Shown: positions 11,865 through 20,750 of the stretch, in pieces
Numbering within the stretch: position 1 is the stretch's first letter
Layout of the letters: each line of letters opens with the position of its first letter
DNA from: Begonia masoniana
Taxonomy: Eukaryota > Streptophyta > Magnoliopsida > Cucurbitales > Begoniaceae
Direction: 5' to 3'
NCBI GenBank assembly: GCA_022432975.1
Contig: CM039511.1
Location: 17,324,557-17,388,556, forward strand
DNA: 64,000 nucleotides
The notes under the pieces: model-generated
The model's database searches: none
What the model was told of the DNA's origin: nothing
The model's input: only the letters and a program-made list of their open reading frames with translations
Made by a program: the position numbers and the translations under genes

Positions 11865-12303
11865 GTAAGTTCTCGTGACTTACTTTGACCGATTTGGTCT
11901 ACACCGTACTTCGATGTAGCGTCGAGGATCATTGGAGATTTGTTTGTTTATACGTTTTGGTTGGGTAGTTAGGTTAGTTGTCTATAGGTTTCGTTTATTT
12001 GTCTTGATGGTATGTATGTTCATTGCTTACTTTCTGCTTATTAACTGTTCATGCATCACGTATTTCAAATGTCATGAAAATGAATTTCCGCACGTGTTTT
12101 AAGAAAAGAAACGAACCTCTGTAATTAATCTACGTAATCTGTATCTGGTTACGCGAGGTGGGGCTCAGGCATGGCTGTAGGGTTTGTGAGCATGTAACCC
12201 CCTCCTCTAGGTGGAAAGTGGTAGTTCGACCGCGGAATGTATCCTTTCCATTTAGAGGGCTGATATCTCAGTAACAATCTGTCTGCGACGTAATAAAAAT
12301 GAA

Positions 12304-12408
12304 TCTGTATCTGTATCTGTATCTGTATCTGTATCTGTATCTGTATCTGTATCTGTATCTGTATCTGTATCTGTATCTGTATCTGTATCTGTATCTGTAT
12401 CTGTATCT
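12304..12408. repeat. (CTGTAT)n microsatellite, RE1 3' LTR
   Basis: About 17-18 hexamers, against about 11 in the 5' LTR. The open frames of alternating Asp-Thr, Arg-Tyr or Gln-Ile in all three minus-strand frames come from this repeat. Confidence 0.95.
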
Positions 12409-13001
12409 GAATCTGTAATCTGAGCATGTTTTCTGAATGGCATACGCACGCATGCATCTGCATTTACGAAGCTTACTGAGATTTCATTATCTCATAGATG
12501 TCTGTATGGTGTAGGTGACGTGATAGGTGTTATTGAGCCAGGTGAAGACGACGTTCCTCCTCCTGACGCCTGATGCAGTTGATGGAGAATGGCCCGTGGG
12601 AGTGTGCTGAGCAGTCGGTGCGTTTTGACCCGTGGGGATGTCTGCGTAAGTATTTTTTAGGGGATTTAACGAATGTATAGATGAATATATTAGGATGTTG
12701 AATCTGGCTAGATGTTAGGTTTATGTTTGATGTTTTAAACATTTTTGGAAAATCTTTTTATAATCTGTGTTTTTATAGTTTTCATTGGGACTGCTTGGAA
12801 TTTTAAAACAGGTGGGTTAGACAACTTTTAAACGTATCCATGCAGTTCGTTTTTACGAAAGTTCAACATATGTTTAGGTTGTTTAATTCGTTGATTGATG
12901 ACATGAAAAATGAGATAAGTTTGTGGAGAATTAGTAAGGAAGAAAGTCTCTGGAAATGTTGGGTTACCTCTCTGGAATCTCGGATTCCAGAGAAGAGATT
13001 T

Positions 13002-13150
13002 GTCGCTGCAATACAGCGACTGGTCGCTGCATTGTGCAGCGATCGGGCGCTGCATTGCAGCGATCGGGCGCTGCATTGCAGCGACTGATCGCTGCATAAT
13101 GCAGCGATCGGGCGCTGCATTATGCAGCGCCTACAGCGACTGATCGCTGT
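13002..13150. repeat. Expanded hairpin array, RE1 3' LTR
   Basis: Alternating CGCTGC and GCAGCG arms with spacers such as ATTGT, ATCGGG and CTGA. There is roughly 70 bp more than in the 5' LTR, by repetition of the CAGCGATCGGGCGCTGCATT unit. Confidence 0.85.
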
Positions 13151-13425
13151 TTCGTTTTTCCTCTGCTTTCCGGTTCTGCCCCTGTGCGATTTGATAAATG
13201 TTTTAAATAGTTTTAACTGTTTTAAATTGTTTTGTTAAAAATGTTTAAGTTATATTTAATGATTATATGTTTTGTTTTAAATTATTTAAAGACTATATTT
13301 TAATTCCGACTTCAGTTTAAATTCCGCATAAAGTTTTAATTAAGCATAAGGATAAAAAAAAATCTATATATATATATATATATATTACGGGAAATTGGGT
13401 ACAGTATTAGGGGTGTTACAGTCTC

Positions 13426-13759
13426 AATCGCCTGGAAGAGAGAACAGAGAAGAGGATGAAAGATGAGAAGGGTTTCACGTAAGAGGAAGAACATATCTTG
13501 TTCAACAAGTTGAACATTTGGTAGCCATTCATTGGCTTTCTCCCACCAACCTTAATTCCTTTCTAAATTGCCCCTCCATGCATCTCTAATTAATGGTTTT
13601 GTTTAGTTACACATTAGTTTGGTTTTTATCCCATTATTCAATTCAATGTAAGCTCCGTCGATTTGTTTTCTAACAAAACATTCATTATATTAATATCAAT
13701 TTAATTCCACTTAATGATTCGGGAAAATAATTACATAGGCAAAAATACCTAGTGTTACA
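13426..13759 (-). mobile_element. LTR-X, 5' portion
   Basis: Read on the minus strand this begins TGTAACACTAGG at 13759 and runs into the RE1 target duplication, where it joins 3729. The minus strand shows a C/T-rich leader near 13470-13440 like the other LTRs. Confidence 0.65.
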
Positions 13760-14035
13760 TCTTTGTAGTATACTAAATATTTAATTAATTTATTTTTGAA
13801 AGGTGATTCAAATTATAGTTATTTATTTTAGTTTATTTAAATAATATATTAATAAATATCAAACAATGTAATATAATAATTTAAAAAATAATTAATTATA
13901 TTAACTTATGAATACATTAAATTTATATTTAAATACATTACCAAATTAAAAGGTACATTATTACAAAAATAGACTACACGACATAAAATTAAAGTACATA
14001 AAATTTACATACAAAAACTAAACTAAACTACGTAG
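13760..14035. other. AT-rich spacer
   Basis: Very AT-rich with no coding signal. It would be the 3' flank of the minus-strand gene fragment at 14036-14420. Confidence 0.5.
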
Positions 14036-14420
14036 GTGGGTCATCGTCGTCTTCGTCATTGCCGTTGTTCGCACTCCAACTCTGGAACCTCTCATCCATC
14101 TCTCTATAAGACTCAGCGAGATAATTTTGTTTCTCAGTCACCTCTCTCTAGGATGCGATCACCCCATTCTGTCTATAAGGAGCTGGATGTCCCGCTGCTA
14201 GCTCTGCTGCATCTGATACATTTGTTGGTGGTGCTTCTGCTGCATCTGATACATCTGCTGTAGATACTGCCTTGTATCCCATCTACTAGCCTCCTCCTCC
14301 TGGGGGGCCAATGGTGGCGATGTGGTCTCCTCCATCGGCACTACCCGAGAGGTGGATGCCTCATGATCGCTCTTCAGCACCTAAGCACCGTCGACTTCCA
14401 CGAGGCCAATCCGTATCAAA
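14036..14420 (-). pseudogene. C-terminal half of a minus-strand transposon-derived gene, interrupted by RE2
   Basis: On the minus strand a frame runs from the RE2 border (14420) through EASTSRVVPMEETTSPP and a Gln/Met-rich repeat (QQMYQMQQ twice), then breaks into short stops. Joining it to 27164-27437 across the TCAAA duplication keeps the same frame: DMTHL continues into IRIGLVEVDGA, with one TAG before VLKSDHE. So both pieces are one gene split by RE2. Pro/Ser-rich and Gln-rich coiled tails are usual in plant putative-transposon proteins (Transposase_32-like). I recognise the type only weakly; function is unknown. Confidence 0.55.
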
Positions 14421-14583
14421 TGTAACACCCGACAAGTTTGACCAGGTGATTCTCTTAACTGTTTTAACGGTCATGATTATTTTGATCTTTTCGGTTTGGA
14501 ATTTATGCCAAGGCTTAATTATAGTGCATGTGTTGTATATTAGGTTGGGTAGCAGGGTTGTAATTAAGGATGGTTGGATGAAG

Positions 14584-14591
14584 TATAAATA
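14584..14591 (+). promoter_or_regulatory. Putative TATA box, RE2 5' LTR
   Basis: TATAAATA, 164 bp into the LTR, identical in context to RE6. Transcription probably begins about 30 bp further on, so most of the LTR would be in the transcript leader. Confidence 0.6.
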
Positions 14592-15072
14592 GGAAATGGA
14601 AACCTTAAACCCCACTTAAAACCTCACTGTAGCCGACACATTCACTCTCGGCGATTTCTCTCTTCTCCGGAGCTCTCTCTCTCTCTCAGCCGGCTACAGC
14701 TCTTTTCGACGATAGATTTTTCAGTCACCATTCCGACCATCCACGCCCTAGGTAAGACTCAGATAATGTAGTTACGGGTTATCTATTTGAGCTCTGTTTT
14801 CAGCTGAACTTGTGCTTTCGGATTCTTCAATGGCTAAGTCAGTATAATAACATTCTTTATCTACATTTGGTGATGGCTTTTCCGATTCTATTCCGGACAT
14901 TAAGATAATAGACCGTGTTTAGTTGTTAGACTTAATCTGATTATTTAGGTTCTGGAAATTTAATCTGTGCACACTATGCGCTCGACTATGAAGATTAGGA
15001 ATATTTATGTTGGATACTAGGATGACTTTTAGTTAGGTTTCGGTTTAACACTGTGATGTGAAATGTTTTTAG

Positions 15073-15117
15073 GTGAAGAAGTTTGAAGAGAAGTGCTCCA
15101 TTTGCAAAGGAAACCAG
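15073..15117 (+). other. Mini-exon-like segment, RE2 5' LTR (45 nt)
   Basis: Acceptor TTTTTAG at 15066-15072, donor GTAAGT from 15118, 45 nt between. The following intron candidate has TTACTAAGC (branch point-like) near 15648 and acceptor GATGTAG ending at 15688, a 571-nt intron. Confidence 0.55.
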
Positions 15118-16059
15118 GTAAGTGAGTGTATAGGATTCCCGGCCATTAGGACCCTACATCACAAGGGTATTAGTTAGAAGTTGTTTATGATGCTCGAAAG
15201 TTATTTGTGCCATTGTTGTTTAGTTTTGATACTCAAGTTTTTAGTATGATCTTCTGATGAATGTATGCTCTGTTCTGTAGTCTGATGAACTAAGTGTACT
15301 CATGCCCATGCATCATGAATATTTCTCAAGTATATGAAAATGTTTAAGTGCATGTTTCTCCTCATGAATAAGAAAAAGAATATGAAACTTATGCAACAAG
15401 GATTAAGTGAGGGTTGGGGGCGGTTTGGCGTATGTCACTGTCCAAAAGAAGGACCATGAATACAGCCCGCAAGGGACTATGTACACTCTCACTGTCAACC
15501 CCCTTTTTCGGCACAAATCCTCTCTTAATCCATATGATATAGATGATGAACATGAAAACGAAGAACATGAACAAGAAGGACATGAAAAGACCATGAACAT
15601 GTATTTCTCCAAACTGTGTATTCATGCATACATGTAGCATTGCACTCCTTACTAAGCATTAGGCTTATTGTTGAACCTTATGATGTAGGTGAAGAACCAT
15701 CAGGTGAGGATTCCAAATTCAGTGATGATGATGTCTAAGGCTGGTTGCAGGATGGTGCTCAGGGTGGCTGCGTGTGTCTGGGAAGGCGATTAAGGCTCCT
15801 GGTTACTGCTCTTTTGATGATTAGTAAGAATGTGAGTACTGAAGTTTAAGTAGGAAGAAACTTTCTTAGAGTAATGGATCTCGGAATTTATCTGATATGA
15901 TTTCTAAGATTAAAGGTGATTAAGGGTATGTAGAATGATCTGTTTCATTCAAGTCTTCCGCTATACGTATTCTGAATGAGTCTATGATTCATATTTGTGC
16001 AAGTTTATTATAGTCTAGTTGAAGTCTGTGAAAGTCAGGATGTCTTGTATCGTAGATGT

Positions 16060-16570
16060 TATCAACCGGTTAATGCTGATTATTCCTATCGGCAGATACT
16101 AGGAATTTGTATTCACCGGTAGAAGTCTTCTATCGGATGATGTTTATGTATCATGTGTGATGCACATGTCAATCGGCTGATGCTGATTAATTATATCTGC
16201 AAATGTGAGGAATTTCTAATCCACCGGTAGAAGTCTTCTATCGGATGATGCTTATTATGTCACGTGTGAATCACAAGACAACCGGTAGATGTAAATCCTT
16301 CAGCGATCGGATGATGTGAGTATAGAAGGTTTGTCGTCTTGTGATCGGATGATGTGAGTGAAAGTGTTTTGTCATCTAGTGATCGGATGATGTGTGTAGA
16401 GTTGACTTGTCGTTTAGTGACCGGTAGATGTTCTCTACCGGGCGATGTCTATGAGCCACGTGAAAAGCTCGTGCCTATCGGCAGATGTCTTCTATTGGGC
16501 GACGTATGTTGTGTCACGCAGAGTGCACGTGACGATCGGTGGATGTCGTTGGTGTTCGCTTCTTCCGATG
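16060..16570. repeat. ATCGGNNGAT motif cluster, RE2 5' LTR
   Basis: A dozen or more ATCGGATGATG, CGGTAGATG and CGGCAGATG motifs at irregular spacing, often alternating with TTTGTCGTCTAGTG and CACGTG-type pieces. The 3' LTR copy is 26428-26960. Confidence 0.8.
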
Positions 16571-16799
16571 GCACTGTTCAACGGCAGATGCTCTATGGAT
16601 TTCCCCCTCAGCTCAATGTTTAATAAGTTGTTTATTTTACAGACGTTGTTCTTGAAACGAGTTCCCGCTGCAAATTCGAGGATTTAAAAATAAGGTTTTA
16701 TCAATGAGAGAAATTTTAAAATTTTTCGTAAACTTCTCAGTCTAGTCCTATGTCATGTGTAGCAAACCGAGTTAGGAAGAACTGGGGTTGTTACAATTA

Positions 16800-16811
16800 T
16801 GGTATCAAAGC
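16800..16811 (+). other. Primer-binding site, RE2
   Basis: TGGTATCAAAGC four bases after the LTR; complementary to initiator Met-tRNA with one mismatch. Confidence 0.8.
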
Positions 16812-16885
16812 AAAACCAGGTTCTAAAATCGATTCTGTAGACTGCCTTCCAGCACTGACTGCTACCTGAGTACACTCCGGCAACT

Positions 16886-16948
16886 GTAAGTGTTTATGAT
16901 TTCAGTAAATGTCATTAAGTTAAGATGTATTTATAACTATTTGTTTAG
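16886..16948 (+). other. Intron-like segment between primer-binding site and gag, RE2 (63 nt)
   Basis: Donor CAACT/GTAAGT and acceptor TTGTTTAG/GAAT; 10 nt later comes the gag ATG at 16959. Confidence 0.55.
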
Positions 16949-16958
16949 GAATCCCAAA

Positions 16959-19900
16959 ATGGTTAGAGGTCAGCAGAGAGAGACCAATGAGGATAGCAAT
17001 GCCATTGCTCAGTTGACAGAGTTGGTCATGCGCCAATCTCGCCAGATCAAACAGCTGGTGATTGCCAGAGAAGAGCAAGCAAATTCTAGTTCAAACACAA
17101 CTCATGATCAATATGGTGAGCGTTTTCGTCGGCTCTGACCCCCGGTGTTTAATGGCCAAGTCTCGGACCCCGTTTATGCTGAGGAATGGATCCAAACTAT
17201 TAAGGACATGTTTATGTATGCCAAAGTGGACAAGGAGGATAAGATCACGTGTGCTGTTTTCCATCTTGCATTGGATGCAAGGCATTGGTGGAACTCAATT
17301 CAGAACACTACGAATGTGGAAACTATGACTTGGGCGTGGTTCAAGATGGCTTTCTTTGACAAGTATTTTAGCCGAGCAGTTCGGGCCAGCAAAAAGATGG
17401 AGTTTATGCAGCTGCGCCAAACCGGTTCTGTGGCTGATTACATCTGTAGATTTGAGGCCTTGTCCAGGTTTGCACCCCGTCTGGTGGATGATGAGGAAGA
17501 CAAGATTCACCAGTTTGTCCATGGATTGAAACCGACCCTCTTCCAGGGAGTGAAGACTGCAGGGATCCATAACATACCATATTCTGAAGTGGCTGCTAAG
17601 GCTTTGGAATTGGAGGAAGTTGAGTTAACAGTACAAGGACAACGTGAACCACCAAGGAAGTTCATCAAGGATACTCAGCCACCACCACGCAAGGGCAGAG
17701 GTTGGCAACCACAACCGAATAGGGGACCACAACAACAGCAGAAAGGTGTGAAGAGACCCTTCAATCCAAATGATGATCAAGGAAAAGGAAAGCGACCTCT
17801 AGCTCCCCTATGTTCCACCTGCCAGAAGAATCACCATGGCGAATGTAAACTATATTCTGGCCGTTACTATAGATGTGACAAGGTTGGACACATAGCCAGA
17901 GACTGCCCTATGCCACCAGACCCGAATCGAGTCAGGGTAGCGCCAAGAGTTTATGCTTTGATGGAGGATGAAGATGTTGAATAGCACACAGTCATAACAG
18001 GTACCATTATGATTTGTGGTATTTCTGCTTACACACTTATAGATACAGGGGCCACACACTCGTTTGTATCAACCTTGTTTGTACTTAAGCATAAACTAGA
18101 ATTCATGCCAGCTGAGAGATCATTTAGTGTCATGTTACCATCAGGGAAGTCCTTACATTCTGAGCAGATATTGAAAGGTGATGTTATGTCCTTAGGAGAT
18201 AAGAAGCTATATGTAGAACTGATCATAATTGATATGAAGGGATATGAAGTCATACTAGGGATGGATTGGCTATTCAAGCATTATGCCATAATAAGTTGTA
18301 GGTCTGGATTAGTTGAGTTCCAACCCCCGAATGGCGATCGGTATTCCTTCCAAGCAATCCCAAAAATAAGTAAGATACCGGTTATATCCTCGCTAGAGAC
18401 TCAACGGTTACTGAAGGGTGGTTGTGAGAGTTATCTAGCTAGTATAATTGACGTCCGAGTAAAGGGTAAGGTAGAACTTCAGGATATTTCCATAGTCCGA
18501 GAGTTCCCAGGTGCATTTTTAGATGACTTGCCTGGACTACCACTTAATAAAGAAATTGAGTTTGTAATTGATACATACCCCGAGGCATTACCTGTGTCTA
18601 AGAATCCCTACCGTATGGCACCTGTTGAATTAAAGGAATTGAAGGTCCAACTGCAAGAGTTAGTAGACAAGGGATTTATACGCTCTAGCAGTTCCCCCTA
18701 GGGTGCACCTGTTTTATTCGTTAAGAAGAAGGATGGTTCTCTTAGAATGTGCATTGACTAAAGGGAGCTAAACAAGTTGACAATTAAGAATAAATATCCT
18801 TTACCCCAAATTGATGATCTGTTTGACCAATTACAAGGAGCTAAGGTGTTTTCAAAGATTGACTTACGTTCGGGTTACTACCAGCTGAAGGTTAAGGAGG
18901 GAGATATACCAAAGACAGCCTTCAGAACCCGCTATGGACACTATGAATTTCTTGTGATGTCGTTTGGACTGACTAATGCGCCTGCAGCTTTTATGGACTT
19001 GATGAATCGTGTGTTTCGTGAGTATTTGGACAAGTTTGTGATTGTGTTTTTAGATGACATCTTAATATACTCACAGACTGAAGCTAATCATGCAGAACAC
19101 CTAAGAGTGGTTCTGGCGACTTTAAATCAGCAGCAGCTCTATGCCAAGTTGTCTAAATGTGAGTTCTGGTTGGATAAGGTCAATTTCTTAGGCCATGTCA
19201 TTTCTGCTGAGGGCATATCAGTAGATCTAACCAAGATTCAGGCTGTTAAGGACGGGCCACAGCCAAAGAATGTCAGTGAAGTCCGTAGTTTCCTTGGTCT
19301 GGCAGGTTATTATAGAAAGTTCATTAAGGGATTCTCTATGATAGCTAAGCCTTTAACTAATTTAACAAAGAAGGACACCAAGTACTCTTGGACTGAATCT
19401 TGTGAAGATGGCTTCCAGAAACTTAAGCTGAAGTTGACGACAGCCCCACTATTGACTCTCCCGACCGAAGAAGGAAAGTTTAGTGTTTACTGTGATGCAT
19501 CCAAAGTTGGTCTGGGGTGTGTTTTGATGCAAGAAGGTAAGGTTGTGGCGTATGCCTCTAGGCAGTTGAAGAGTTATGAACAGAATTACCCCACTCACGA
19601 TTTAGAGTTAGCCGCAGTTGTTTTTGCATTAAAGATTTGGAGACACTATTTATATGGTCAACAGTGTGAAGTGTTTTCTGACCATAAAAGCTTGAAGTAC
19701 CTTTTCACCCAAAAGGAATTAAACATGAGACAAAGACGCTGGTTGGAATTTGTTAAGGATTATGACTTTGAAATCAAGTATCACCTGGGTAAGGCTAATG
19801 CTGTAGCCGATGCTTTAAGCAGGATGTCGACAACAATGCAGCCTGCGTTATCAACCATGTCCGTACCTTTGAGGACAGAAGTTCAGAAGTTCGAGTTGGA

Positions 19901-20750
19901 GATGGTTTCTGAGTTGTCAGCCTTACTTGCCGATGTTACCATTAGACCAACTATCTTGGATAGGATCAAGGAGACACAACAAAGGGATTCAAAGGAAAAT
20001 AATAGCATGATGAGTAAGTTGAAGGACGTCTCCTCGGAGTTTAGTCTCTCCAGGGATGGTATTCTGAGGTTTAGGAATGGATGGTATATCCCAAATGATG
20101 AAGAACTACGTAAGTTGATCTTGGCCGAGGCTCACTCGTCTCCCTTTTCTATACACCCTGGTAACACCAAGATGTATCGGGATTTAAGTTTACATTACTG
20201 GTGGCCATATATGACGAGGGATGTTGCCAAGTCTGTGGAGTCATGTTTGGTATGCCAACAAGTTAAGGCAGAGCATCAACGCCCAGGAGGTACCCTTCAA
20301 CCCTTACCGATCCCCGAATGGAAATGGGAAAACATTGTCATGGTTTCGTTGTAGGATTAACTTTCACCTAAGACAACTAAAGGTCATGACACATCTGGTT
20401 GTGGTTGACAGATTGACGAAATCAGCTCACTTCCTGCCGTAAAGACACCTTACACAATGGACCAGCTTGCTAGTCTTATGTTCAAGAAATTAATTCAGAT
20501 TGCTGGTATTCCGATAATCCATTGTCTCTGATCGTGACCCTAGGGTTCACCCTCAGGTTTTGGCAAGTCCTTCAGCATGCTTGGACCTAGTTATCTTTCA
20601 GGCACTGCATTTCATCCTCAGACAAATGGCCAATCATAGAGACAATTCAGACACTAGAGATATGTTGAGCGTGTGCGCTGGACTTTCAGACATCTTAGAG
20701 TCATACCTTGCCCTTAGTGAATTCTCCTACAACAATAGTTACCGTCTACT
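16959..20750 (+). pseudogene. RE2 gag-pol pseudogene, first copy, truncated at the duplication junction
   Basis: ATG at 16959 matches the RE6 start. Frame 16959-20353 covers Gag with a CX2CX4HX4C-like knuckle (first Cys changed to Tyr: YYRCDKVGHIARDC), protease (DTGATHSF), RT, RNase H and the zinc-binding start of integrase. Stops: TGA 17136 (from CGA), TAG 17982, TAG in place of Trp at about 18700 (SSSP then GAP), and TAA in place of Tyr at about 18759. RT has FLDD. From about 20340 the sequence has many 1-nt insertions and deletions compared with the second copy (23757-24165), and it stops matching integrase at 20750 where it jumps back into gag. The dense indels look like read errors, not evolution. 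Confidence 0.9.
17331..20750. repeat. Unit 1 of a 3,420-bp tandem duplication in RE2
   Basis: TGGGCGTGGTTCAAGATGGC at 17331 recurs at 20751, and the two copies then run in register with few differences until about 20340. Only ACT is shared at the junction (ATGACT before unit 1, TCTACT before unit 2). Confidence 0.9.

Larger units (their letters stand above)
3730..13420 (+). mobile_element. RE1: full-length but defective Ty3/gypsy (Tekay-like) retrotransposon
   Basis: The element has two near-identical LTRs starting TGTAATATCC and ending GGTGTTACA, an initiator-Met tRNA-type primer-binding site, gag-pol in one frame, and a polypurine tract. The 5-bp target duplication GTCTC lies at 3725-3729 and 13421-13425. 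It sits inside LTR-X in the opposite orientation. Gag-pol has five or more nonsense codons and two frameshifts, so it is non-autonomous now. Confidence 0.95.
10854..13420 (+). repeat. RE1 3' LTR (2,567 bp)
   Basis: Same ends as the 5' LTR. It is about 100 bp longer because the (CTGTAT)n tract and the hairpin array are longer, and a (TA)n run near 13365-13385 differs. Confidence 0.95.
14421..16795 (+). repeat. RE2 5' LTR (2,375 bp)
   Basis: Contains TATAAATA at 14584, a leader with C/T repeats, donor CTAG/GTAAGA near 14750, the mini-exon-like segment, the CCCTACATCAC box, a CATGCATCATG box, and many ATCGGNNGAT motifs between 16060 and 16570. Confidence 0.95.
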
